Shown here: positions 50,442 to 59,217 of the stretch, one piece after another
How positions within the stretch are numbered: the first letter of the stretch is position 1
Layout of the letters: each line of letters starts with the position of its first letter
Source: Sphingorhabdus sp. M41
GTDB lineage: Bacteria; Pseudomonadota; Alphaproteobacteria; Sphingomonadales; Sphingomonadaceae
Direction of reading: 5' to 3'
DNA length: 64,000 bases
Assembly (NCBI RefSeq): GCF_001586275.1
Contig: NZ_CP014545.1
Coordinates: 894,501 to 958,500, forward strand
Notes under the pieces: generated by a model
Told to the model about the DNA's origin: nothing
The model's database searches: none
The model's input: the letters and a program-made list of their open reading frames with translations, nothing else
Translations under genes and position numbers: made by a program

Positions 50442-51563
50442 ATGAAGATTGCAACCACACATGTTGGAAGTCTGCCAAGGGGCGACGAACTGGTTCCGCT
50501 CCTGCTCGCCCGCGATCACGGCGAGCCCTATGACGAAGCGGAATTCGATGCCAAGGTTCAGGCGGCTATATCCGCTGTCGTAGACCAGCAGATTGCAGCG
50601 GGTGTTACCTATGTCAGCGATGGCGAACTCGGCAAGGTTGGCTATTCCACCTATATGACCGAGCGCTTGTCCGGCTTTGGCGGCGATGTACCGCGCAAAC
50701 CCGCGCTGGATCTCGCGCCGCTGCCCGAGTTTCGCAAGAAGCTGGGCGCGATCATGGGTGATCAGGAATTTGTCCGTGCGGCCTGCATCTCCGAGGTCAA
50801 GCTGGTCAATCTCGAGCCTTGTCATGAAGATATCCGCCGGTTCAAAAAGGCTACCGAGGGCAAGTCCGTCGAGGGCTTTATGAATGCCGCTTCGCCCGGT
50901 CTGATCACCGCATTCCAGCCGAATCAATTTTATCCGACGCATGAAGCCTATCTGGCTGATCTGGTCGACGCCATGCGTCCCGAATATGAAGCCATTGCCG
51001 AAGCCGGATTCTTTCTGCAACTGGATTGCCCCGATCTCGCGATGTCGCGTCACACCGGCTATCAGGATGCCAGCGAGGCAGATTTTCTCAAGATCGCCGA
51101 GGCCAATGTCGAGGCGTTGAACGCAGCGACGGCCAATATTCCCAGGGACAAGTTGCGGATGCACATCTGCTGGGGCAATTACGAGGGGCCGCATGATCAC
51201 GACATTCCGCTGGAAAGCATTGTCGATCTCATCCTGAAGGCACGTCCCGACACGGTTCTGTTCGAGGCCGCCAACCCGCGCCACGAACATGAATGGAAGG
51301 TCTGGGCAGACGCGACGATTCCGGACAGCAAAATATTGGCGCCGGGCCTGATCGACACCTGTTCCAACTATGTCGAGCATCCGGAGCTGATTGCCCAGCG
51401 GCTCGAACATTTTATCGATATCGTCGGTGTTGAGCGGGTTATCGCATCGACCGATTGCGGCTTCGGAACCTTCGCCGGATATGGCAAGATTGATCCACAG
51501 GTCTGCTGGAAAAAGCTCAAGGCACTGAGGGAAGGGGCGGATATCGCCGCTGCTCGCCTTTAA
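50442..51563 (+). CDS. MetE C-domain-like (cobalamin-independent methionine synthase II family) methyltransferase
   Basis: 373 residues, the size of the catalytic barrel of MetE alone. ATTHVGSLPRGDEL opens the domain; RMHICWGNYEGPHDHDIPL gives the H-x-C zinc pair; STDCGFGTFAG gives the third cysteine ligand. Full-length MetE is about 750 residues; short forms often transfer methyl or alkyl groups from other donors. It is divergent from ligM with shared operators, so it probably processes methyl groups from aromatic methoxyls, either as a folate-methyl acceptor enzyme or as a second demethylase. GGGAG precedes the ATG. Confidence 0.82.
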   Translation: MKIATTHVGSLPRGDELVPLLLARDHGEPYDEAEFDAKVQAAISAVVDQQIAAGVTYVSDGELGKVGYSTYMTERLSGFGGDVPRKPALDLAPLPEFRKKLGAIMGDQEFVRAACISEVKLVNLEPCHEDIRRFKKATEGKSVEGFMNAASPGLITAFQPNQFYPTHEAYLADLVDAMRPEYEAIAEAGFFLQLDCPDLAMSRHTGYQDASEADFLKIAEANVEALNAATANIPRDKLRMHICWGNYEGPHDHDIPLESIVDLILKARPDTVLFEAANPRHEHEWKVWADATIPDSKILAPGLIDTCSNYVEHPELIAQRLEHFIDIVGVERVIASTDCGFGTFAGYGKIDPQVCWKKLKALREGADIAAARL

Positions 51564-51585
51564 ATATTGGCCGAGTCGCCTTGGG

Positions 51586-53760
51586 CTAATAGTTGGACAA
51601 TATCGCCAGGCTAGGAGCATCAAGCGGCACGCCCGCCTTCTTTTTGGCCAGCTCTTCCTTGCGTGTCTTTCCCTGCAGATCGATCAGATAGGCGTGGATT
51701 GCACCGACATCCTGAGGCGAGAGATGGTCATCCCATTTCGGCATGCCATTGGGTAACAGCAGTCCCTCCAGCACAATCTTGTCGAACACATCATGGGTGG
51801 CCGGCTGCATCCGGCGCAGATCAGGGGTGATCGAACGCGGCTGGTTGGAATGGCACAAGACGCAATTGCCGAAAAACAGGCCCTGACCCTTGGCGATCGT
51901 CGCCGCAGTCACACCGGGCTTCTGAGCAGGAGGTGCGTCCGCTACTTCCAGCGGCGGCAATTCATCCGGAATATCGACAGGTCCGCCGCCCAGCTTGAAC
52001 ACCAATAGGCGGCCCATATTGCCGCGCTTATAGGCTGCCGCATAGCTGGGCACATAAGGAAAGCCGCCGCCACCCCAGGCCGCCATCACCGCGACATATT
52101 GCACCCCGTCGACGCGGTAGGTCATCGGCGCGGCAAGGATGGTGGTTCCGGTTTCGATGGTTTTCAAAAGCTTGCCATCTGCCTTGTCAAAGACGCGCAT
52201 CTGTCCGGCGAGATTGCCCTGGAACAACAGGCCGGATGCGGTCGTCAGCACGCCGCCGCGATCCTGCCAGCCTTCCATTGGCACCGCCCATTTGGTCTTG
52301 CCGGTTAACGGATCAATGGCGCGCAATTCCGATGAATATGGCTTGCGCTTTGCCTCGGCAAAAGCGGGTAGCGCCGCCACCGCAGCTGCGACGGGCGGTG
52401 GCAATGTGGGCAGGGCGGCCTCGATATCGGACGTGAAGATCAGCGCTGCATCATTGTTGAGCATCTTGGCCTTGAACGGCTTCTGCCCGGGCGTCATGAA
52501 CAGCAAATTGCCCATATCCTGCACCGGGGCATAATAGAGGCCGGTTTCCGGATCATAGCTACCCGGATGCCAGTTTCGCGCGCCAGGCGTTGCCGGGAAC
52601 ACGATTTTCGGTCCCCTGGAGTAATCCGCAGCCTCGGGGTTCGGTATCGGTTTGCCGGTCTCCGGATCAATGCCCTTGTTCCAGTTCTGCCGGACAATGG
52701 CATTGGCTTTCAGCAGCTTGCCGTCGCGCCGGTCGATTATATAGAGAAATCCGTTCTTCGGCGCATGGATCACAACCGGCCGTTCTTCGCCGTCGATCTT
52801 CATGTCCGTCAGGATCATCGGCTGGGTCGAGGTGAAATCCCAGTCATCATTGGGGGTTTCCTGATAATACCATTTGACCCGACCGGTCTTCGCATCGAGC
52901 GCAACGATGGAAGCGAGGTACAGCTGGTCGCCGCCTTTGGGCGAGCGTTTCTGGCTATGATAGGGGCCGCCATTGCCGGTGCCGACCAGCACATAGCCGG
53001 TTTGCGGATCATAGTTGATCGCATCCCATGGGGTGCCGCCGCCGCCGATATCCCAGCGGCTGTCGGGATCCCAGGTCTTGACCGCCGCTTCCAGATCGGG
53101 ATGGTCCTGCGGCCCCAGTTTGGGATCGCGCGGCACGGTGTGGAAGCGCCAGACGAGCTTGCCGCTGTCCAGATCATAAGCGCTGACATAGCCGCGCACA
53201 TCATATTCGGCGCCGCCATTGCCGATCACCACAACATCGCCAGCGACTTCTGGCGCGCCCGTAGAATTGACGCCGCGAGCGGGGTCATCAACCGTGTCGG
53301 CTTGCCAGACTATTTCACCGGTCTTCGCATCAAGCGCGTACAATTGGGCATCAAGCGCGGCGACATAGACTTTGCCATTGGCGACAGCGACACCTCTATT
53401 GGCCATGTCGCAGCAAACTGTCCGGTTGACCTGCATGTCCACCTCCGGTTCGAAACGCCACAATTCCGCCCCGGTTGCCGCGTTGAATGCATAGGCCCGG
53501 CCAGCCACGCCGGATGTGTACATGATCCCGTCAATGACGACCGGTGTCGCTTCCAGAACGCGATTGGTGCCGAGATCCGCAGACCAGGCGAGACCGAGAG
53601 TTTCGACATTTTCCCGGTTAATGTCGGTCAGCGATGAATGATGGGATTTGCCGATGTCGCCTCCCGTCGTCACCCAGTCATCGGCGCTGGTTTCGGTTCC
53701 GTCCGGCTGGCCCGAGCAACTTGCCAATAGCAGCAGAAAAGCAGCGGCAAATTTCCTCAT
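51586..53760 (-). CDS. PQQ-dependent quinohaemoprotein alcohol dehydrogenase, lipoprotein form
   Basis: 724 residues. A lipoprotein signal (MRKFAAAFLLLLASC, lipid Cys15) is followed by an eight-bladed PQQ propeller with the vicinal disulphide Cys116-Cys117 (NRTVCCDMANRG), WDIGGGGTPWDAINYDP and NDDWDFTSTQPM (likely catalytic Asp). A C-terminal cytochrome c domain follows with GNCVLCHSN and a Met ligand near GMPKWDD. It oxidises alcohols or aldehydes in the periplasm and passes electrons to the chain. The frame continues upstream, but the ATG at 53760 overlaps the previous stop as ATGA. An aromatic benzylic alcohol is a plausible substrate. Confidence 0.9.
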   Translation of the reverse strand: MRKFAAAFLLLLASCSGQPDGTETSADDWVTTGGDIGKSHHSSLTDINRENVETLGLAWSADLGTNRVLEATPVVIDGIMYTSGVAGRAYAFNAATGAELWRFEPEVDMQVNRTVCCDMANRGVAVANGKVYVAALDAQLYALDAKTGEIVWQADTVDDPARGVNSTGAPEVAGDVVVIGNGGAEYDVRGYVSAYDLDSGKLVWRFHTVPRDPKLGPQDHPDLEAAVKTWDPDSRWDIGGGGTPWDAINYDPQTGYVLVGTGNGGPYHSQKRSPKGGDQLYLASIVALDAKTGRVKWYYQETPNDDWDFTSTQPMILTDMKIDGEERPVVIHAPKNGFLYIIDRRDGKLLKANAIVRQNWNKGIDPETGKPIPNPEAADYSRGPKIVFPATPGARNWHPGSYDPETGLYYAPVQDMGNLLFMTPGQKPFKAKMLNNDAALIFTSDIEAALPTLPPPVAAAVAALPAFAEAKRKPYSSELRAIDPLTGKTKWAVPMEGWQDRGGVLTTASGLLFQGNLAGQMRVFDKADGKLLKTIETGTTILAAPMTYRVDGVQYVAVMAAWGGGGFPYVPSYAAAYKRGNMGRLLVFKLGGGPVDIPDELPPLEVADAPPAQKPGVTAATIAKGQGLFFGNCVLCHSNQPRSITPDLRRMQPATHDVFDKIVLEGLLLPNGMPKWDDHLSPQDVGAIHAYLIDLQGKTRKEELAKKKAGVPLDAPSLAILSNY

Positions 53761-54614
53761 AACGCATCCCAGGGACTGGGCATATGGTAAGGCACGGTGA
53801 TGAAATTGGCTTCGATCTGGCAGATCATCCCGTGGTCGATTTTGAAAATCTCCGCCAGATAGAAGCTGTGCGGACGGCGGATGAAGCTCTCGACCCATTT
53901 GCCATTGGTCAGCTGGTAGCGATCCAGCGCCCCGCAATGGTCGATAAAGCCATGGGCCATGACGATGCCGCGCTCCTCGTCAATCAGCGGGAACCGCCGG
54001 GCCCGCAACCGGTCATCATAGCGGTAGAAGCCCAATCGGAACTGTTCTTCACAACCCATTCCGGTGGTCGGAATGATCCCGGCATTTTCCGGAGCGTTTG
54101 TGCTCTGGAAACCATTTTCGACGCGGTTGCAATCGGGATGGAATCTGGTGTGGATTTCGCCATCATTCAGTTCGAGCGTTTCGAAATAGCCGTTGGAAAG
54201 GCGCTCCATTTCTGCACGGGACGAAGGGGCTTGGGCATTCGCCTCGAGAATCGGCTTGGTATAGAATTGCGGGTTGGGCAGGACCAGCCCGCTATCAGAA
54301 TTGCGGACGATGACCATCTCGCTTTCCGACACCTTGCCATCATCATCGACCTTCAGGCGCAGGCTGAATGCCGATTCCTCCATCGGCTCGACTATGGTGC
54401 CGAAATATCCGATCCCGCCGGTTTGGCTATCGGCAAAGCGCAGCTGATATTCACCCAGACGGTCGATCGTTTGCCAGACTCCGTCACCGCGTTCGAGCAT
54501 GACATTATTTTCCGATGTCAGCGGATGGTCGGACCAGTTGACGGCAGAGGCATCGCCTTTATCCAGCGCGTGCAGATAGTCATCAAGCACCTGATAGAGC
54601 GCATTCCGGTCCAT
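53757..54614 (-). CDS. Tandem NTF2-like protein, hypothetical
   Basis: 285 residues. The first half (VLDDYLHALDKGDASAVNWSDHPLTSENNVMLERGDGVW) and the second (MERLSNGYFETLELNDGEIHTRFHPDCNRVENGFQSTN) each look like an NTF2-type domain, so this may be a fused pair; related fungal and bacterial proteins of unknown role exist. GAGAGG is six bases before the ATG at 54614; earlier frame positions lack a good start. Its stop overlaps the start of the PQQ dehydrogenase gene, so the two are coupled. The sequence has no signal peptide, unlike its exported partner. Confidence 0.65.
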   Translation of the reverse strand: MDRNALYQVLDDYLHALDKGDASAVNWSDHPLTSENNVMLERGDGVWQTIDRLGEYQLRFADSQTGGIGYFGTIVEPMEESAFSLRLKVDDDGKVSESEMVIVRNSDSGLVLPNPQFYTKPILEANAQAPSSRAEMERLSNGYFETLELNDGEIHTRFHPDCNRVENGFQSTNAPENAGIIPTTGMGCEEQFRLGFYRYDDRLRARRFPLIDEERGIVMAHGFIDHCGALDRYQLTNGKWVESFIRRPHSFYLAEIFKIDHGMICQIEANFITVPYHMPSPWDAL

Positions 54615-54655
54615 TTTCATCCTCTCGTATTTTCTGAATTCCACCTTGCATATTC

Positions 54656-54667
54656 TAACAATTGTTA
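54656..54667. promoter_or_regulatory. TAACAATTGTTA operator, copy 2
   Basis: A perfect 12-bp palindrome in the 82-base gap between the divergent NTF2-like operons, able to control both. Identical core to the 59148 site. Confidence 0.65.
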
Positions 54668-54696
54668 CAATAGTCAAAGGCAGGAGGAGGAGCAAA

Positions 54697-55086
54697 ATGG
54701 CGTATAGCGAACAGGAAAAGGCAAATCTCGATCGGGTGCTGGCAATGTACCAGGAGGTGCTTGTCGCGATGAACCCCGATGCCGTCGATGATCATCTTCC
54801 TCCCCATTATATCCAGCATAGCCTGCTCGCTGCGCCCGGACTGGAGCCGCTAAAACAATTTCTGGCAAAAGTTCGCGAGGAGAGCCCGGACGCGAAGCAA
54901 ACGATCCACCAGAGCTTTGCCGATGACGATCATGTCATCGTCCATGTCCATGTAGAACGCTGGCCCGATGATCCGGGCTTGGCGGTAGTTGACATATTCC
55001 GTTGCGAAAATGACGAAATTGTCGAGCATTGGGACGTAATTCAGGAAATTCCGGCACAATCCGTCCATAAAAACGGGATATTCTGA
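54697..55086 (+). CDS. NTF2/SnoaL-like protein (ester-cyclase type)
   Basis: 129 residues, one SnoaL-like domain: LDRVLAMYQEVLVAMNPDAVDDHLPPHYIQHSLLAAPGLEPLKQFL, HQSFADDDHVIVHVHVERWPDDPGLAVVDIFRCENDEIVEHWDVIQEIP is the pattern of the SnoaL-like polyketide-cyclase group, with conserved histidine and aspartate. A strong AGGAGGAG precedes the ATG at 54697; the frame upstream is not coding. It is two bases before an SDR gene, so the two are co-expressed under the TAACAATTGTTA site. Reaction unknown. Confidence 0.82.
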   Translation: MAYSEQEKANLDRVLAMYQEVLVAMNPDAVDDHLPPHYIQHSLLAAPGLEPLKQFLAKVREESPDAKQTIHQSFADDDHVIVHVHVERWPDDPGLAVVDIFRCENDEIVEHWDVIQEIPAQSVHKNGIF

Positions 55087-55088
55087 CC

Positions 55089-55826
55089 ATGCGTTTCACT
55101 GGCAAATCGGTCGTCGTTCTGGGCGGCAATAGCGGTATCGGGCTGGCCGCTGCCAGGGCCTTTCAGGCGGAAGGCGCAGCGGTCGCGATCACCGGGCGCA
55201 ATCAGCAAACACTGGACGCCGTCAGCGCCGAAACCGGCATGCTGGCGGTGCAATCAGACGTTAGCAATGTTGCGGATACAAAGGCAGCGCTCGCAACAAT
55301 TGCTGCGCAACATGGCGGCATCGACATATTGTTCGCCAATGCCGGGGTCGGCGGTTTTGCAACAATCCCCGAAGTCACAGAGGAATTCTGGGACGGCGTC
55401 CATTCGGTCAATCTGCGCGGCATGTTTTTTGCGCTGCAAAATGCGCTGCCGCACATAGCGGACGGCGGCAATATCGTGGTCACGGGATCCATTGGATCGG
55501 TGATGGCGCTGCCCGGCAATGCGACATACGCCGCTGCGAAGGCGGGACTGCGCGCAGTGGCCCGGATATTTGCGACCGAGCTTTTGCCACGGAAAATTCG
55601 CGTCAATATGGTCTCGCCCGGTCCAACCGAGACGCCGATCGTTCACCGCGATACCAGCGCCGAAGACGCGGAAGCCTTGCTCGCCATCATGCGCGAGGCC
55701 GTGCCGATGAAACGGATGGGCGAGGCGGATGAAATCGCCAAGGCGGCGCTATTTCTGGCATCGGATGACGCCAGTTTCATCAATGGCGTTGACCTGTTTG
55801 TCGATGGCGGCTGCGTCGAGCTTTAG
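55089..55826 (+). CDS. SDR family oxidoreductase of the NTF2 operon
   Basis: 245 residues. LGGNSGIGLAAA near residue 11, ITGRNQQTL after strand two (basic, NADP-type), NAGVGG near residue 87, TGSIGS serine, YAAAKAG near residue 147 and INGVDLFVDGG at the end. It is two bases after the NTF2-like gene and ends overlapping, tail to tail, with folD. It could oxidise the benzylic or side-chain hydroxyl of the aromatic dimer before an NTF2-like enzyme acts. Substrate inferred from context only. Confidence 0.85.
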   Translation: MRFTGKSVVVLGGNSGIGLAAARAFQAEGAAVAITGRNQQTLDAVSAETGMLAVQSDVSNVADTKAALATIAAQHGGIDILFANAGVGGFATIPEVTEEFWDGVHSVNLRGMFFALQNALPHIADGGNIVVTGSIGSVMALPGNATYAAAKAGLRAVARIFATELLPRKIRVNMVSPGPTETPIVHRDTSAEDAEALLAIMREAVPMKRMGEADEIAKAALFLASDDASFINGVDLFVDGGCVEL

Positions 55827-56695
55827 GCGAGTTCCAGGCCCTCGAATATCGCTTTATGCTCGGCGGACTTGATCGTATTTTCCAGCAGCATGGTCACGGT
55901 CATCGGACCGACGCCGCCCGGGACCGGCGTGATCGCCGAGGCTTTCTTGGAGACACCTTCGAAATCGACATCGCCGGCGATCGAGCCGTCGGCGAGCCGG
56001 TTTATGCCGACGTCAATGACCACGGCGCCATGTTTGACCATCTGCGGCACGATCAGATTGGGGACCCCCGCAGCGACGATCAATATGTCGGCCAATATGG
56101 TGAACTGGGCCAGGTCGCGGGTCTTGGCATGGCAAATTGAAACGGTCGCGTCGCGCGCCATCAGCATCAGCGCCATCGGCTTGCCGACAATATTGCTGGC
56201 ACCGACGATGACGACATTCTGTCCCTCGATCGGGATATTCTCGTGCTCGAGCAGCTTCACGACACCAAAGGGAGTGCAGGGCGAGAATACAGTATTGCCG
56301 GTGACCAGCCCGCCGACATTGTAAAGGTGGAAGCCGTCGACATCTTTTTCCACCGCAATGGTTTCCAATACTTGCGCCATATCGATCTGCGGGGGCAGGG
56401 GGAGCTGAACCAATATGCCGTGAACCTCGGGATTGGCGTTCAGTTCGACGATCCGGCCGAGCAGTTCGGCATTGCTGATCGATTCCGGCAGATGTTGGGC
56501 GAAGGATTTTATGCCAACGGCTTCGCAAGCCTTTACCTTGCGGCCGACATAGACCGCCGATGCCGGATCGTCACCGATCAGCAGCACCGCAAGACCCGGC
56601 GTTACGCTATGTTCCTTCAACGCGGCGACGCGCTCGGCAAAACCTTTGCGCATGGCGGCAGCAAGGCTGCGGCCGTCAATAATCTTGGCAGTCAT
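55823..56695 (-). CDS. folD: Methylenetetrahydrofolate dehydrogenase/methenyltetrahydrofolate cyclohydrolase
   Basis: 290 residues, standard FolD. VGRKVKACEAVGIKSF carries the catalytic lysine and tyrosine region, ILVQLPLPPQID and PCTPFGVVKLLEHENI are signatures, and VVIVGASNIVGKPMALMLMARDATVSICHAKT binds NADP. It interconverts methylene-, methenyl- and formyl-tetrahydrofolate. Within this cluster it would oxidise one-carbon units that LigM loads on tetrahydrofolate. AGGAG precedes the ATG at 56695, and a 19-bp operator of the ligM type lies 13 bases upstream. Confidence 0.96.
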   Translation of the reverse strand: MTAKIIDGRSLAAAMRKGFAERVAALKEHSVTPGLAVLLIGDDPASAVYVGRKVKACEAVGIKSFAQHLPESISNAELLGRIVELNANPEVHGILVQLPLPPQIDMAQVLETIAVEKDVDGFHLYNVGGLVTGNTVFSPCTPFGVVKLLEHENIPIEGQNVVIVGASNIVGKPMALMLMARDATVSICHAKTRDLAQFTILADILIVAAGVPNLIVPQMVKHGAVVIDVGINRLADGSIAGDVDFEGVSKKASAITPVPGGVGPMTVTMLLENTIKSAEHKAIFEGLELA

Positions 56696-56708
56696 AACAG
56701 CTCCTAAA

Positions 56709-56727
56709 TAGTAAGTAATACATACAA
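56709..56727. promoter_or_regulatory. 19-bp TTGTATG-N5-CATACAA-type operator, site 3 (folD)
   Basis: TAGTAAG-TAATA-CATACAA, five of seven pairs symmetric, with the same right arm and a centre identical to the site at 61789. It lies just upstream of folD. Confidence 0.6.
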
Positions 56728-56780
56728 TATAGGAGGCGAAGGTCAAACCTAATTTGGGGCGGATTCACGCCTATAACTAT

Positions 56781-57128
56781 TTACCGCATTTCCCAGAAAA
56801 ACAGTCCGTCCTGCAGTGTCTCGACGGTCAGCCTTTTGCCATGTTCCTCGAGGAAACCACGCGCCAGGACGAAGTCGCTCCAGCCGGTCATGCCGGCAAT
56901 TTTCCTGCTTTCTGTACCGGAACGCAAATTGCGCCAGAAGTTCGCGTCTTCATGGGCGATATCGATTTTGTGTGCAAAGCGCGCGTTGGCGAAACCTGCG
57001 CTAACCGGGTGACGGCTGTCAAAGATGATCAAGTCCGCCGACCGGGACGCGAGCGCCGTGGTGGAACCGGCCGACACGGCAGCGACGGCGATCCCGCTTT
57101 TCAGGACATTGCGCCGGGAGATGCTCAT
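56781..57128 (-). CDS. Small Tat-exported protein of the flavocytochrome operon
   Basis: 115 residues. The N-terminus SISRRNVLKSGIAVAAVSAG is a twin-arginine signal, so the protein is folded before export and may carry a cofactor or travel with a partner. The mature part has FDSRHPVSAGFA, IAHEDANFWRNLRSGTESRKIAGMTGWSDFVLARGFLEEHGKRL and no cysteines. I do not recognise the family. ATGA overlap with the cytochrome gene makes it the third gene of a tight operon, so it is likely an accessory or third component of the periplasmic dehydrogenase. Confidence 0.75.
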   Translation of the reverse strand: MSISRRNVLKSGIAVAAVSAGSTTALASRSADLIIFDSRHPVSAGFANARFAHKIDIAHEDANFWRNLRSGTESRKIAGMTGWSDFVLARGFLEEHGKRLTVETLQDGLFFWEMR

Positions 57129-57553
57129 TGGTCGGCCTTCGCAAGATATTTGGCGATTGCGTCCAGTTCGGCATCGGTTGCTTCTACCCGGGAAATTCGC
57201 GGCATCGCCATCTTGCCATCCCGAACCACGGCCTTTATATAATCAGCGGTCAGATCGGTCCGGTTGGTCAACAGGCCCGTTTCCGGTGGCTCGCCCGCTT
57301 TCATCCTTTGTACTGTCAACAGATTGGTCCCCATTCCGCCGGCAAGGTGGCAGGAGCCGCAGCGATTGGAAAACAGATCCGCACCGCTTTTGCCGGCAGT
57401 CAGCCTGTCACCCGGCGGCAGCTCTGCTCGCATCTGATAGGGTGGGGGAGGCGGCGGGCCGCCTTCCTGGCCGTTGGCGATCTGTTGGGTATCCGTCGCG
57501 CCGGAACCGCAAGCGGTCAACAGGGCAAGAGCCGCGAGACCAAGCCGTCTCAT
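57125..57553 (-). CDS. Lipoprotein cytochrome c, subunit of VAO-type dehydrogenase
   Basis: 142 residues. The lipoprotein signal MRRLGLAALALLTAC gives lipid Cys15. A proline-rich linker follows, then one class I haem site CGSCH (LFSNRCGSCHLAGGMG), and a methionine ligand probably in KMAMPRIS. It overlaps the flavoprotein gene as ATGA. In 4-cresol dehydrogenase and eugenol hydroxylase a small cytochrome c takes electrons from the flavin; this one fits that place, anchored to a membrane. The start upstream at 57595 is not supported. Confidence 0.85.
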   Translation of the reverse strand: MRRLGLAALALLTACGSGATDTQQIANGQEGGPPPPPPYQMRAELPPGDRLTAGKSGADLFSNRCGSCHLAGGMGTNLLTVQRMKAGEPPETGLLTNRTDLTADYIKAVVRDGKMAMPRISRVEATDAELDAIAKYLAKADQ

Positions 57554-59127
57554 GTCTTGTCTCCTTCGGCATGGTCTCGATAGGCCGCTGGCCATACACC
57601 CTGTTTTCCGGGTGCCAATATGCCGTTGGGATCAATCGCATCTTTCAGTTTTTCATTCAAACGGCGTTGGGCACCATCGTTGAAATCATAGGTTTTATTG
57701 ACCTCGTCCATCCAGCCGATATGGGTGCGATATTCGCCATAGCCCGCTTTGGCGGTGTCGCGGATCAGGGCATTGAACATCGTGCGGATATTCCTGACCT
57801 GCTCCGGCTTGTCACGATCATACATCAGCATGTTGATATTGGTCGCGAACCGCCCGCCAATGGTGAAGCTGGCATAGAAATCGACATCATGGTCGGCGAT
57901 GATCTTGCGGCTGCGTTTCAACTGGCCCAGCACATGTTTGGAGGTCGCCGGCACGACCGGTGAAAAGCCCATATGCGCACCGCGGCCACCAACCCAGTCG
58001 CCCATTTGCAGCGCAATTGCCGATGGCATGCCCATGGTCGGATCATATTGATTGATCGGGTCGCCCTGTTTCCACCAGACTTCCATCGGCGGCGTATCGA
58101 TATGGCGCTTGAACGCCTTTTTGACGATGTCCGCCTTGGCCTTATTGAGCGTCTCGTCGCCGTAGAAGCGGATCTGCACCTGCCAGTAACCGAGCTTATG
58201 CTCCTTCAGCAATTCCTGCACACGCCATTCCGGCATCGCGCTTTCCTTGTCCCAGAAATCATTGCGTTGCCCCTTGAGCACAATTTTCCCGAGCCATGAC
58301 GGAATGAAAACATTCTGTTCGATGACACCGGCTGTCTTGAGCGGCGTAATCGTGTCAACAACCCAGCCGATATCTTCCTCGTTCGGAATATCATAGGTCA
58401 GTTGCAGAGACGTTTCCGGTGCTGGCTGCAGCCAGACGCCTGCCTTGGTCACGACGCCCATGTTGGACTGGGTGAACATATGGGTCCAGTCGGGACCATA
58501 GCTGAGCGGGAAAAGATGCCAGCTGTGATTATTTTCCATCGCTCCCATGCCGGTGCGCATGACTTCGCCATCGGGTAGCACGGCTTCGATCCCGCAGAGA
58601 TTGCGCGCATGCTGGCCATAAGGCGTATAGCCCATCCCGTGATCAAGCGCATTGCCGAGGACGGATCCCCAGGCATTGCCGGGAACCGACATCCACAACG
58701 GCGCCTTTTCACGCTGGATATGCTCATAGAGATCGAAGAAACTGACACCGGGCTCGATCACGCAATAGCCTAGCTCGGTGTTGAGCTCTTCGATTTTCAG
58801 CATCCGGCTCAGGTCCAGCACGATCGAACCGGGCAGGCGCGGCGCGGCTGTGCCATAGCCCAGGTTTTTCCCGCGAGAGACGGGCCAGAGAGGGGTCTTA
58901 TACTCATTGGCAATGCGGATGATCGCCTGAATTTCTTCGCGCGTCTGCGGCGCTACCGCAGCTGAAGCGGGCCATTCACTTTCCGGGCCGGGTGCGTAAA
59001 TGTCGGAATAGGCGTCACGATCCTGATCCGTGGAAAGCACCCAATCCTCGCCAACGACGGCAGCATAGGCTTTCAGCGCATTATCAAATTGCGCGGGCGA
59101 CACCCGCGGCGGCAGTTTGAGTTCCAA
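57550..59127 (-). CDS. VAO/PCMH-family flavoprotein (4-cresol dehydrogenase / eugenol hydroxylase type)
   Basis: 525 residues. The FAD-binding PCMH domain (about 65-240) has SRGKNLGYGTAAPRLPGSIVLDLSRM, CVIEPGVSFFDLYEHI and GNAWGSVLGNALDHGMGYTPYGQHARNLCG; the substrate domain runs to DPNGILAPGKQGVWP. With a cytochrome c next to it, the enzyme should hydroxylate a para-alkylphenol through a quinone methide with water. The start is TTG, with GGAGAGG upstream and an in-frame stop close behind it. There is no visible signal peptide. A TAACAATTGTTA site lies 21 bases upstream. Likely substrate: a 4-alkyl- or 4-allyl-phenol, or a dimer. Confidence 0.88.
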   Translation of the reverse strand: MELKLPPRVSPAQFDNALKAYAAVVGEDWVLSTDQDRDAYSDIYAPGPESEWPASAAVAPQTREEIQAIIRIANEYKTPLWPVSRGKNLGYGTAAPRLPGSIVLDLSRMLKIEELNTELGYCVIEPGVSFFDLYEHIQREKAPLWMSVPGNAWGSVLGNALDHGMGYTPYGQHARNLCGIEAVLPDGEVMRTGMGAMENNHSWHLFPLSYGPDWTHMFTQSNMGVVTKAGVWLQPAPETSLQLTYDIPNEEDIGWVVDTITPLKTAGVIEQNVFIPSWLGKIVLKGQRNDFWDKESAMPEWRVQELLKEHKLGYWQVQIRFYGDETLNKAKADIVKKAFKRHIDTPPMEVWWKQGDPINQYDPTMGMPSAIALQMGDWVGGRGAHMGFSPVVPATSKHVLGQLKRSRKIIADHDVDFYASFTIGGRFATNINMLMYDRDKPEQVRNIRTMFNALIRDTAKAGYGEYRTHIGWMDEVNKTYDFNDGAQRRLNEKLKDAIDPNGILAPGKQGVWPAAYRDHAEGDKT

Positions 59128-59147
59128 GAAACCTCTCCAATCTTATT

Positions 59148-59161
59148 CTAACAATTGTTAG
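59148..59161. promoter_or_regulatory. TAACAATTGTTA operator, copy 3
   Basis: CTAACAATTGTTAG, a perfect 14-bp palindrome 21 bases before the flavoprotein start, the longest of the copies. Confidence 0.65.
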
Positions 59162-59217
59162 CATAGTTTCTCGAGTTTGCACAATGTTGATTTGGAGTAA
59201 GCCGGCCTCCGTCTGCC

